A DNA stretch of 64,000 nt from Bacteroidales bacterium (GCA_024709145.1 JANJXG010000043.1:23284-87283), one strand, 5' to 3'. Counted from the stretch's first letter, positions 16,970 to 25,516 are shown. Made by a program: numbers and translations. Notes: generated from the letters alone by a model not told the origin.

Positions 16970-18414
16970 GGATTAACAGCGATCTTTTGACTGTTCAGGC
17001 AAAGCGCTTCGAGCGACAGTGGTCTTGCTGACTTGATTTCAACCTCAACAAAACTGCCGATCAGTTGGCTATCATCGCTTGCAAACCGGATTACAAGTTT
17101 TCCTTCGGTGAGAGCCGACAGGTAACCTTGTTTCCTGTCAAAGCCCCTGACCAAAACACGCATCTTCTTACCTATCAAAGATTTATTGTATTCATGGCTA
17201 TGTTTCATCAACTCATCTGTGAGCAGATGATAGCGGTTTTTTTTCGTTTCTTTGGGTACATCATCGGCCCATCGCGAGCTGGCTGCACCCGGTCTGACGC
17301 TGTATTGAGCAATGTAAGCCATATTGTACTTAAACTCTTCCATAGCTTTGCGGGTTTGCTCAAACTGCTCGTCGGTTTCACCTGTAAACCCTACGATGAT
17401 GTCGGTGAACAACGTGGCTTCCGGGATTAAATCTCTGATTGTGGATACGATCTGGCGGTATTTGTCCATCGCATGCTTGCGGTTCATGCGCATCAACACG
17501 CCGTCATCGCCCGATTGCAGGGGAAGATGAATCTGTTTGGCAAGTACAGGATATGCGGCAATCACTTCAATCACTTCATTGGTCATGTCCCGTGGATGCG
17601 GAGACGTGAAATAAACCCAAAAATCACTTCCGGATGATTTGCCAAACTCACCAATACGGCGCAATAATTCAGGAAAACTGACCTCCTCACCTTTGCGGTC
17701 GAGCCCATAAGAATTCACATTCTGACCGAGTAAAGTAATGGATTTGAAACCTTTATTGACCAATTGTTTTAATTCTTCAAGAATTTCGGCGGAAGGGCGC
17801 GACACCTCTCTACCCCTGGTATAAGGTACGGCACAGAAGGTACAAAATTTGTCACATCCATTCTGAATCGGTATAAAGGCCTCAAAACCTGAAGTGTAGG
17901 TTGGCTCTACATGCCAAAACCCGTCAATTCCGGAAGCCGGGTTCATTTTGATACCGGTTTTGGTTGTGACAAGAGGTTGAATAGGTTTAAGGAGCGACGA
18001 AGAGTCTTCTGCTTCAACGGCTTGCTGAGGCAAAACATCATCATCAGTTTGCTGCATCAGCGAGGAGGGTGTCACCACACCATATTGCCTGATCATAGCA
18101 GGCAGGTCAGGCAATTCGCTCATCGGAAACACCAGATCGAAAAGTTTCAGAAACTTCTCCTGATCAGCGGGGAGTATGCAACCCGAAACAAAGGTAAGCA
18201 GGCTTTTGCGGTTTTTCATTTTGTTCCACATGGCAATGCGTGAATACACTTTGTCGATTGCTTTCTGTCGAACGGAACAGGCAATGATGCCTAGCACGGA
18301 TGCCTCGGCTTCATCATCGGTAGAAGTGAAACCCATCTGATGCATTACCGTTCTAACCCGCTCTGTATCAGATAGATTCATCTGACAGCCCAAAGATATA
18401 ATATGATATTTCAT
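16966..18414 (-). CDS. miaB: MiaB-type tRNA methylthiotransferase, divergent form
   Basis: MiaB converts i6A37 in tRNA to ms2i6A. The 482-residue product has all six cluster cysteines: 10, 46 and 79 in the UPF0004 domain, and 187, 191 and 194 in the radical SAM CDKFCTFC motif. The YTRGREVSRPS motif and a C-terminal TRAM domain are also present. Unusual features are the ISLGCQMNLSDTERV start instead of the common ETYGCQMN form, the IIACSVRQKAID stretch, and a low-complexity linker at about 112-165 between the first two domains. The MiaB substrate is inferred from GCQMN and the RGRE motif. Operon order is fpr, miaB, mtaB; the gap to fpr is 20 bases. Confidence 0.8.
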   Translation of the reverse strand: MKYHIISLGCQMNLSDTERVRTVMHQMGFTSTDDEAEASVLGIIACSVRQKAIDKVYSRIAMWNKMKNRKSLLTFVSGCILPADQEKFLKLFDLVFPMSELPDLPAMIRQYGVVTPSSLMQQTDDDVLPQQAVEAEDSSSLLKPIQPLVTTKTGIKMNPASGIDGFWHVEPTYTSGFEAFIPIQNGCDKFCTFCAVPYTRGREVSRPSAEILEELKQLVNKGFKSITLLGQNVNSYGLDRKGEEVSFPELLRRIGEFGKSSGSDFWVYFTSPHPRDMTNEVIEVIAAYPVLAKQIHLPLQSGDDGVLMRMNRKHAMDKYRQIVSTIRDLIPEATLFTDIIVGFTGETDEQFEQTRKAMEEFKYNMAYIAQYSVRPGAASSRWADDVPKETKKNRYHLLTDELMKHSHEYNKSLIGKKMRVLVRGFDRKQGYLSALTEGKLVIRFASDDSQLIGSFVEVEIKSARPLSLEALCLNSQKIAVNP

Positions 18415-18434
18415 AAGAAATTCACTGGAATGGA

Positions 18435-19091
18435 TTAAAAATAAACTTCTGCATGAACCTGTTCGGCAGGCACGCCCTGAAGCTCAAGAATTTCAAAAAC
18501 TTCATGAATCATATTGAAATTTCCACAGAGGTAGCAATGCGTATCCGGTGAAACAGGATTGGCGCGAAGATAATCGGTTACCCTTCCGCTAAAATCGCCT
18601 CCATCACCGGATGAGGTGCAGAGTATGTGCCTTTTCTTTGGATAGTCATTCCTTTCGTAAGCTTCTTCTGCATAACGAACACCATGAAGTAAAGTATAAT
18701 TGAGTTGTGAGTATGATCGTGAAAAGCAATGAAAGGGCGCGATGCCACTACCGGTGGCCACAAACAGAAATTTACCTGTATTGACAATTTCCGGGTCAAT
18801 CGTAAAAAAACCCAGTGGTCCTTCTATCTGAACTTTCTCCCCAGGTTTTAATTTTTTCAGCTGCTTGCTTACCAGGCCTTCGTCGACTTCCTTGATAAGT
18901 ACTTCAAAAAAATCATCCTGCTCGCCACTATAAACAGAATATTCACGGTTGTGAATACTCCCTGCTTTTCCCAGAAGCAAATGCTGTCCGGCTTTGAAAG
19001 GCAGGCCACGTCTGGTCATCCGCAGCACATAGGCTGTTGGCGTAAGCAGTCTGACAGAGATCAGCTCATGTATATTATCGAATTGTTTCAA
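18435..19091 (-). CDS. fpr: Ferredoxin/flavodoxin--NADP reductase (FPR-type)
   Basis: The 218-residue product has an FAD-binding barrel with NREYSVYS (R-x-Y-S motif, near 49) and a nucleotide-binding half with FVATGSGIAPF and CYLCGNFNMI, ending in HAEVYF. Such enzymes exchange electrons between NADP(H) and ferredoxin or flavodoxin. The start is a TTG at 19091 with AAGG eight bases before it; an in-frame stop lies two codons upstream and the next ATG is inside the first domain. It is the first gene of an operon with two radical SAM methylthiotransferases, which need low-potential electrons, so it may supply them; that link is inferred. Confidence 0.85.
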   Translation of the reverse strand: MKQFDNIHELISVRLLTPTAYVLRMTRRGLPFKAGQHLLLGKAGSIHNREYSVYSGEQDDFFEVLIKEVDEGLVSKQLKKLKPGEKVQIEGPLGFFTIDPEIVNTGKFLFVATGSGIAPFHCFSRSYSQLNYTLLHGVRYAEEAYERNDYPKKRHILCTSSGDGGDFSGRVTDYLRANPVSPDTHCYLCGNFNMIHEVFEILELQGVPAEQVHAEVYF

Positions 19092-19150
19092 AATTTACCT
19101 TGTTAAAACGTTGATAGAGTTGGATTTAGTTAAATTATCAAAATGGGCTG

Positions 19151-19158
19151 CAAAAATA
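19151..19158 (-). promoter_or_regulatory. Possible -7 element for the fpr-miaB-mtaB operon
   Basis: On the minus strand these bases read TATTTTTG, a match to TAnnTTTG, 59 bases before the fpr TTG. No -33 TTTG at the expected spacing was found. Confidence 0.4.
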
Positions 19159-19255
19159 AGCAAAAATCCGACACCCGATTTTTAAGAACAATTCAAAATC
19201 AACAAAGTTTTGTACATTTACCGTTCAAACGATTCGATCGTTTGCTTAAAACACC

Positions 19256-19762
19256 ATGAAGATGACAGAGGGAGCAGAAAATATTTCCAGAATCAGGGAT
19301 ATCCTGATCGGCAACAACCTGAATGAGTTTGAAAAGCGTATGGAAAAAGCTGAAATCGCCGCACGTCAGTCGGTTGAATCAGTGGAATCGCAGTTAAACC
19401 GGCAGCTTTCCGATCTCCGGTTGCAGCTTGAAGATCTGCGGCAACAGTTTCAGATCATGCTGCAAAAGGAAAAGGAGGGTTTGCAGGATTCGCTGAACCG
19501 ACAGCGTGAGGAACTCGTTTTAGTACATCAGAAAATCGAACAGCTCCGATCAGAATTTGAAGAATCGTTGCGGGAAACCAGGCAATGGATGGCTGAAAAA
19601 TCAGAGTCGCTGCATCAGGAGCAGCTTACCCAGCTTCAGGAATACAAAAAAACAGTGGCTGAAGCCATTGCAGGTGTTCAACAAAGTAAAGCCGACCGGC
19701 ATGCCCTTGCTGTCATGTTTTCGGAACTTGCTGTTCAGCTGGCCGAAAAAAAAGAAGGTTGA
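19256..19762 (+). CDS. Coiled-coil protein, first gene of the small-GTPase operon
   Basis: The 168-residue product is soluble and almost wholly helical. After ISRIRDILIGNNLNEFEKRME it runs as a charged coiled coil from about 25 to 140 (QLNRQLSDLRLQLEDLRQQF and similar heptads). It ends in a short conserved-looking KADRHALAVMFSELAVQL segment. No signal peptide or membrane span. It lies 24 bases before the gene for the OmpA-like membrane protein and starts the operon. The R-x-I-L-x-G start and the DRHALA...ELA end resemble a coiled-coil protein that I recall next to this OmpA family in cyanobacteria; that is memory, not a search. A scaffold or adaptor role is plausible but unproven. Confidence 0.75.
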   Translation: MKMTEGAENISRIRDILIGNNLNEFEKRMEKAEIAARQSVESVESQLNRQLSDLRLQLEDLRQQFQIMLQKEKEGLQDSLNRQREELVLVHQKIEQLRSEFEESLRETRQWMAEKSESLHQEQLTQLQEYKKTVAEAIAGVQQSKADRHALAVMFSELAVQLAEKKEG

Positions 19763-19786
19763 ACGCAATAAGCAGCAGTGAAAAAA

Positions 19787-21514
19787 ATGGAAAAAGCAAC
19801 TCCACAAGACCCTGAGCAACTGGCTGAAGCAGCCAGACTCAATGAGCTGCGCAGGTTATTGATCGGCCTGAGCCAGGAAGAATTGCGCCGTTTGCAACTT
19901 CTGTTAAGCGACCCTCATGAATTTGCTGAAGAATTAAGCCAGCTGCTCCCTTATGCCATCAGAAAGATGATAGAAAAGGGTGAAATTACCGTTGACAATC
20001 TGCTGCCTTTCGTGGAGGATGCGATGCACAAAAGCATCCAAAAAAATCCGCAAAGACTTGCCGATATTCTTTTCCCAGTGATGGGTCCAGCCATCCGGAA
20101 AGCAGTTTCAGAAGACCTGAAACGCATGATTGCAGCCATCAATGCTTCACTGGAAAGCGGGTTGTCGCCAAAAACACTGAAATGGCGTTTGCAAGCTATG
20201 ACAAGTAAACGCAGTTTTGCCGAGATCGTCCTGGCCAATAGTTATGTATATCATGTTAGTCATGTGTTTCTCATTCACCGTGAAACAGGTCTTCTGCTTC
20301 ATGAAGAGCAAGCAGCCGAAAGCAAATCACTCGAAGCCGACCTTATTTCATCTATGCTGACCGCCATCAGGGATTTTGCACAAGACTCCTTTAAACAGGC
20401 CACGCCTGGTTCACTCGATGAGATTCAGGTTGGCGAACTCAAAATTCTCGTCGAACAAGGCCCTTTTGCAGTTTTGGCTGCCATCATCGAGGGTCAGCCA
20501 CCGGCTGATTACCGTCTTACCCTGATGGAGACCATCGAAGCGGTGCATTATAACCATGTTGTAGACCTGGAAAAATTCAATGGCGACACAACAGTTTTCA
20601 GGCATACAGCAAAATTTTTGCAACAATGTCTCATCAAAGCCAAAAAAACAAGTACAAGCAAGCCTCCTTATTTGCTGATGGCATTTCTTTTTCTTGGCAT
20701 GGCAGGTTTAGGTTATTTTTTAGTACAAAGATACCAACATACCAAACTGTTGAAGAGTTTTGCCAACGCTCTTGAATCTCAGGCCGGCTATCATCTGACA
20801 AATTCTGATGTGAAAGGCCGAACAATATATATCAGTGGTTTAAAAGATCCACTGGCTGCGGGTCCCGACTCAATTCGCGAGGCGATGAATATCGAAAACC
20901 GTAGTTTGGAGATGCATTTTGACGCCTATGTTTCTGCAGATCCCGCAATACTTTTAAAAAGAGCCAGGGTATTTTTGAACCCTCCTTCCGGAGTAAATCT
21001 TTCACTCTCAGGACAGACTTTGATTGTTTCAGGAAAAGCGGACGCGGCATGGGTTCAGCAACTCGGGCAATTAACTGCATTGCCTGATGGCATTCAGGCT
21101 GTTGATGATACTGGCTTGAATCAGCTGGCTTCGGATCTGACCTGGATTATTCCAGCCATCGAAGAAAAAAGCTTTGGTTTTGATGTCAATGTCATCAAGC
21201 TCGACAATCAGCAGCAAATTGTATTTGATTCCCTGGTACGTGCAGCTTTAGAACTCGAGAATTACAATCAAATTTATAATAAAACATTAGCCATATACGT
21301 CAGGTCCTACACGAAGCGAAGTAACAATGCCCTGGCCAATGAAAAAGTTGCAAGGCAAAGAGCTGAAGAATTCATCAGCTTGCTTGAGAGGTCCGGTGTA
21401 AAAAAGGACTTGTTAAAATCCCAGGTTTTATTTGCAGAAGACCTCAACGAAAATGTATCTTTGCGCACCGTGCATTTTGCTGTTTTCGATAAAAACCAAT
21501 CCGGGAATGATTAA
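19787..21514 (+). CDS. Membrane protein with longin/roadblock-like cytoplasmic domain and OmpA-like tail
   Basis: The product has 575 residues from the ATG at 19787; a GTG nine bases upstream would add three. Order of parts: a helical region at about 5-145 with LFPVMGPAIRKAV; a domain at about 152-272 with HVFLIHRETGLLL, ADLISSMLTAIRDFAQDSF and LAAIIEGQPP, whose strand-helix pattern resembles longin/roadblock folds; one membrane span at about 295-315; a BON-like region at about 320-445 with ISGLKDPLA; and an OmpA-like end with ALANEKVARQRAEEF. The usual Asp of the OmpA peptidoglycan site is not apparent (YTKRSNN). The same architecture occurs in OmpA-family proteins I recall from cyanobacteria. 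The stop overlaps the next gene by 8 bases. The roadblock/longin assignment is inferred from pattern only. Confidence 0.75.
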   Translation: MEKATPQDPEQLAEAARLNELRRLLIGLSQEELRRLQLLLSDPHEFAEELSQLLPYAIRKMIEKGEITVDNLLPFVEDAMHKSIQKNPQRLADILFPVMGPAIRKAVSEDLKRMIAAINASLESGLSPKTLKWRLQAMTSKRSFAEIVLANSYVYHVSHVFLIHRETGLLLHEEQAAESKSLEADLISSMLTAIRDFAQDSFKQATPGSLDEIQVGELKILVEQGPFAVLAAIIEGQPPADYRLTLMETIEAVHYNHVVDLEKFNGDTTVFRHTAKFLQQCLIKAKKTSTSKPPYLLMAFLFLGMAGLGYFLVQRYQHTKLLKSFANALESQAGYHLTNSDVKGRTIYISGLKDPLAAGPDSIREAMNIENRSLEMHFDAYVSADPAILLKRARVFLNPPSGVNLSLSGQTLIVSGKADAAWVQQLGQLTALPDGIQAVDDTGLNQLASDLTWIIPAIEEKSFGFDVNVIKLDNQQQIVFDSLVRAALELENYNQIYNKTLAIYVRSYTKRSNNALANEKVARQRAEEFISLLERSGVKKDLLKSQVLFAEDLNENVSLRTVHFAVFDKNQSGND

Positions 21515-22001
21515 GAAAAAAATTGCGATGTTAGGCGCATTTGCTGTCGGCAAAACCAGTCTTGTGCAGCAATATGTAAACAGTATTTTTTCTGAAAAAT
21601 ACCAGACAACGATTGGGGTTAAAATTGACCAGAAGCAATTGATCATTGATGGCCAGGATATTACCTTAATGCTTTGGGACCTTTATGGTGATGACGATTT
21701 CATGAAAATGAAACCCACCTACCTGATAGGTGCCTCAGGCTATTTGCTCGTTGCTGACGGAACGAGAAGCGAAACGATTGATGTAGCAATTCAGCTGCAG
21801 GCAATGGCTGCCGCCACAACAAACAACGCCCCTTTTATCCTCCTGATCAACAAAAGCGATTTGGATGAAACCTGGGAGATAGCACCTGAAACCTTGCTTC
21901 GCCTGCAGCAAAGGGGCTGGCAGGTATTGCTCACCAGTGCAAAAAAAGACCTGATGGTGGATGAAGCGTTTGAGAAACTTGCCAAAATGATGCTGGCCTG
22001 A
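21507..22001 (+). CDS. Ras/Rab-like small GTPase
   Basis: The start is the ATG at 21507, which overlaps the upstream stop by 8 bases (translational coupling); the 25 extra upstream codons belong to the other gene's frame. The 164-residue product is a single G domain. P-loop GAFAVGKTS (10-18); switch I TTIGVKI with Thr35, very like Rab proteins; switch II WDLYGDDD, keeping D-x-x-G but with Asp where Ras has the catalytic Gln61; NKSD; and TSAKK. No lipidation motif or membrane anchor is visible. The missing Gln suggests weak intrinsic hydrolysis and dependence on a partner. It lies between a possible roadblock/longin-like membrane protein and a histidine kinase. Confidence 0.92.
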   Translation: MIKKKIAMLGAFAVGKTSLVQQYVNSIFSEKYQTTIGVKIDQKQLIIDGQDITLMLWDLYGDDDFMKMKPTYLIGASGYLLVADGTRSETIDVAIQLQAMAAATTNNAPFILLINKSDLDETWEIAPETLLRLQQRGWQVLLTSAKKDLMVDEAFEKLAKMMLA

Positions 22002-22012
22002 AAGTAAGTGCA

Positions 22013-23563
22013 ATGCAACATATTAAAAATCAAGCCGGACTAAAGGAATTGTCGCCCGCTGTTGTGCGGTACATTCTGCATGAAATCCCACCCTATATTG
22101 GATTGGTTGTCATACACACCGATGAATCAGGTGTTATTTTAAACTGGTTCGGTCCACTTGAAAAGTATTTCAGCATCCCGCCTGTGAAAGGCAGCAGCAT
22201 CGATGATTTCGATGGGATTTTTATCGGCATGGTCCCACCACTAATTAATCCCATGGTGATTTCCCATGTAAGGATCACGGCCTCAATTTATGTCGAAATC
22301 CATATCATTACCGACGACAACAACCATAACTGGATTTTTCTGGTAGATCAAACAAGGCAGGTAGAAATAATTCATCCGTTTATACAGCTTTATAACGAAG
22401 AGAAACTTCAAAAAGCCAACGACCTCAGTCAATCTGCTGCCAAAGGCACGCTATCGGCCTTGTACCTGTTGGATTATATGAGCTTCGAAAAATCGGATAA
22501 AGGCTATCGTCAGCTTGGATTAAGCCCCGGCTGGTACTCCGATTTAAAATCAGCACTTGTTTTACGGGGCAAATATGTTGAATTGACCGAGACCTTCCCC
22601 TATCTCGAAGTTTTTCAGTACGAAATCGCCGACTTATGGCAAAGCGAACCTGACGGGAAGCAGGTGAGCGGTATTTGGGAAGAGGATCTTCGCAATGGAG
22701 GAAAGCTTTACCTTCAAGCCCTTGCACTGAGATATGATAAGAGAAATTACCTGTTGATAAAACCATTGAGTAAAGATTCAGAAATGAACGAAGGCTTTAT
22801 TCAAAAAGCCAGGGAGCAAAAACTTACGCTCGATCAATTGGCCACAACAGAAAAGAAACTGAAACAGCTCCTGGGTTTTAAGGATCAGTTTGTTTCGATT
22901 ATTTCACATGATTTGCGTTCACCGATCGGCGCAGTCATCGGTTTGAGCGAGCTATTGCTGACAGATGATGATTTGGCAAAAAAGATCAACCCTTCTCAGC
23001 AGGAGCTCCTGGTTGACATTAAAAATGAGATGCTGCGGCTGTTAGATTACAATGATAAGTTGTTTCAGTGGTCGAACCTGGAACTGGGTAATTTCAAGAT
23101 CATTAAAACAAAGATCAAGGCTCAAAATCTGGCAACTTTTGTCGAAAAGATGCAATCTGCCAAGCTCAGGCAGAAAAACATTACCTTTCAAACTTTCACT
23201 CACCCTGACTTTAGTCTCGAAGGAGATGAAACCTTACTGGGTCAGGCCCTGAATAATCTTGTCGGTAATTCAGTGAAATTCACGCCTGAAAATGGTGTTA
23301 TCAGCCTTCATTTCAAGCATTTAAACGAGCAAAGCGAGATTTGGGTCAGTGATACCGGTATTGGGATGGACAAAGAAACCAGTCAAAGGCTTTTTACAAG
23401 CTTCACCCGTAAAACCACACCGGGAACCTATGGTGAAAAAGGCACAGGCTTGGGTCTTGGAATTGTTAAAAAGATTCTCGATGCCCACGGTTTCGGTGTT
23501 TTTGTGGATTCTGAACCGGGAAAAGGCAGCACATTTCGAATCAAACTTGCAACTGAGCTTTAA
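22013..23563 (+). CDS. Sensor histidine kinase, cytoplasmic, in the GTPase operon
   Basis: The 516-residue product has no signal or membrane span. Residues 1-125 and about 150-255 look like two PAS-like sensor domains. A short coiled coil leads to the HisKA box ISHDLRSP with phospho-acceptor His299. The HATPase domain is complete: N-box NNLVGNS, G1 DTGIGM, G2 GTGLGLGI. No receiver domain is fused and no response regulator is encoded in the window, so the phosphate target is unknown. It starts 11 bases after the GTPase stop, pointing to joint expression. A link between GTPase state and kinase activity is inference from this order. Confidence 0.9.
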   Translation: MQHIKNQAGLKELSPAVVRYILHEIPPYIGLVVIHTDESGVILNWFGPLEKYFSIPPVKGSSIDDFDGIFIGMVPPLINPMVISHVRITASIYVEIHIITDDNNHNWIFLVDQTRQVEIIHPFIQLYNEEKLQKANDLSQSAAKGTLSALYLLDYMSFEKSDKGYRQLGLSPGWYSDLKSALVLRGKYVELTETFPYLEVFQYEIADLWQSEPDGKQVSGIWEEDLRNGGKLYLQALALRYDKRNYLLIKPLSKDSEMNEGFIQKAREQKLTLDQLATTEKKLKQLLGFKDQFVSIISHDLRSPIGAVIGLSELLLTDDDLAKKINPSQQELLVDIKNEMLRLLDYNDKLFQWSNLELGNFKIIKTKIKAQNLATFVEKMQSAKLRQKNITFQTFTHPDFSLEGDETLLGQALNNLVGNSVKFTPENGVISLHFKHLNEQSEIWVSDTGIGMDKETSQRLFTSFTRKTTPGTYGEKGTGLGLGIVKKILDAHGFGVFVDSEPGKGSTFRIKLATEL

Positions 23564-23600
23564 ACAATCCCAACGCATATATCGAAAAACCTTCCAAACC

Positions 23601-25502
23601 ATGAACAATACGCGTTATTTCATCACAGCCATCGTTTTGTTACTTTTCAGTGAATTCGCACTGGCTCAGACTACTACCCTCAATTACAAACAAAAGGGTA
23701 AAACCACCTATCAGCTTGAGATTTACCTTTCTGACGAGAAAAGCAATCCAATTGCAACTGCCAGTCAGTTTCTTGCATCAGATAAGGTATTTTTTACACT
23801 CAAGCCCAATGCACAGAGTGAGCGGGAATATTTCAAAGAAAGTGACCTGGAAGACGAATTAGCAGGTCTGGCATTGTACCAGTCTGAGAAAATTGAATCC
23901 ATTGCAGCGCCGATGGCACTTTTGGAAAACAAAAAAATCACAAGACTTATTTTGAGCTATCCAAAAAGTGCTGTTAAATTATGGGAACCCTTTGTGTTCA
24001 AAGTTCGTGAATTTTCGGCAGATCCCATCAAGTTAGAAGAGTCATATTTTGATGATTATATATTTTATCAAGAGCAGATGCAGTTGCAAAACACCCTGGA
24101 AAAAGAGGGTAAATATGTTGAACTGCTCGATCTTTCCTTTGAATTGATTCAAAAAGCTGATTCGTCTTTGTTTTTTAAACGGTTTTCATTTTACGAAACG
24201 ATGACCCAGACCTACCCCATGAAAGCCATTACATCCGGTATCGAAACACTGATGAAAGAATATGCAGCGGCAGAGGAAAGCCTGCACAAATCGTGGTCGC
24301 GTGCCGATTTGAAAAAGTTGGATGACTTAACGATGAAAACAGAAGAGTTTTTAAGCCATGCAGGCATTTTCATCACACTGAAACCAAAAAGTATCGAAGC
24401 ACAAAAAGTCATCAACGCCACCCGCCAAACATTGGCAGAGAAACAAGCCCTCAATTTTCAACAGTTCGCTGCAAAAAAAACACATATAATTGAAAACGGA
24501 AGTTTTGACCAGTATCAATACCGCCTCTTCATCGATTTAATTTACAAGGCAATTCTCCAAAACAGCGGTTTTGTTTCAGTTAAACAAAACCTCAGCCTCG
24601 ACAAGCCAATGGATGTCAAAGATGCGGAGAACCTGGAAGCCACAGGCTGGAAAACAAGTTTTGAGGATATGCTGTTTGTATTGAAATACCAGCAATCGTT
24701 GCATGATACCAATGTGTTTTTCACTGAAACGGTAGTCAATAACCTTCAGAATCAGCTGGCAAACCAAAGTAAACCATACTATGAAATCATACTGGCGGCC
24801 AACAGCGCTGTCAAAGGAACCGAAATTTTCATGGAACTGATGAATCAGGCCATCGACAAATGCCCGGTTGCTGAAGAATTGAGTCAGATGGAATTACTTA
24901 AACTAACCTATTCCCTGACCGAGGAAGAGATGCCCGGCAGTATCGCCGGCAACCTGAACTCAGGAATCAAAAAGATGCAGGAAAGCAAATGGAAAGAAGC
25001 TGATTTCAGCTTCGAACTTGCCATCAGGCAATTCAGTCAGTTTGCGCCAGCCTGGTATTACCTGGGTTATTGCGAGATGAAACTTGGCGAAGTTTTTTCG
25101 GCACAATCCCGGATTGATCAGGCACTTTTGCTTAATCCACACTACCTTACCCCAAAATTATTCTCGTTTGGTATTTTGAAAGAACAGGGAGATTATGCAA
25201 AAATTTTGCTCTTGTCGAAAGAATCTCTGGCAATTCAAAATTCTTATCTTATTAACCTTTGGAAAGCAGAGGCACATCTGTTTCTCAAGCAGTACAACGA
25301 GGCAATTGAAAGCATTCAACAAGGTTGCTTAATCCAGAATCCAAATCACGAAAGCGCCTACTTCCTTCTCGGAGACATTTATGCTGCCATGAAAAAATTT
25401 GATCTGGCAAGGGAAGCATATTTGAAAACGCAGCAAATCAATCCATTTGAATCGAATCTTTTCAACCAAAAGATGAGCACTCTTCCAGTAATTAAACCCT
25501 GA
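23601..25502 (+). CDS. Secreted TPR-repeat protein, last gene of the GTPase operon
   Basis: I use the ATG at 23601, which gives a clean signal peptide (MNNTRYFITAIVLLLFSEFALAQ); the longer open frame upstream lies inside the kinase gene. The 633-residue mature part begins with a beta-rich region (about 25-150), continues with a long helical region, and ends in about four TPR units (about 485-625, such as APAWYYLGYCEMKLGEVFSA and ESAYFLLGDIYAAMKKFDLA). It is exported, probably periplasmic. The gap to the kinase gene is 37 bases, so it is likely cotranscribed. Function unknown. Confidence 0.75.
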   Translation: MNNTRYFITAIVLLLFSEFALAQTTTLNYKQKGKTTYQLEIYLSDEKSNPIATASQFLASDKVFFTLKPNAQSEREYFKESDLEDELAGLALYQSEKIESIAAPMALLENKKITRLILSYPKSAVKLWEPFVFKVREFSADPIKLEESYFDDYIFYQEQMQLQNTLEKEGKYVELLDLSFELIQKADSSLFFKRFSFYETMTQTYPMKAITSGIETLMKEYAAAEESLHKSWSRADLKKLDDLTMKTEEFLSHAGIFITLKPKSIEAQKVINATRQTLAEKQALNFQQFAAKKTHIIENGSFDQYQYRLFIDLIYKAILQNSGFVSVKQNLSLDKPMDVKDAENLEATGWKTSFEDMLFVLKYQQSLHDTNVFFTETVVNNLQNQLANQSKPYYEIILAANSAVKGTEIFMELMNQAIDKCPVAEELSQMELLKLTYSLTEEEMPGSIAGNLNSGIKKMQESKWKEADFSFELAIRQFSQFAPAWYYLGYCEMKLGEVFSAQSRIDQALLLNPHYLTPKLFSFGILKEQGDYAKILLLSKESLAIQNSYLINLWKAEAHLFLKQYNEAIESIQQGCLIQNPNHESAYFLLGDIYAAMKKFDLAREAYLKTQQINPFESNLFNQKMSTLPVIKP

Positions 25503-25516
25503 AATCAGGTTTAATT
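25490..25516 (+). terminator. Hairpin at the end of the GTPase operon
   Basis: The arms AATTAAACC(C)TG and CAGGTTTAATT pair with one bulged base around a 4-base loop, and the stem includes the stop codon of the TPR gene. No T-run follows, so termination here is uncertain. Confidence 0.4.

Noticed and set aside
23349..23600. Upstream extension of the TPR gene into the kinase frame
   Set aside because: The ATG at 23601 gives a clean signal peptide; the extension overlaps the conserved HATPase end and has no family likeness.
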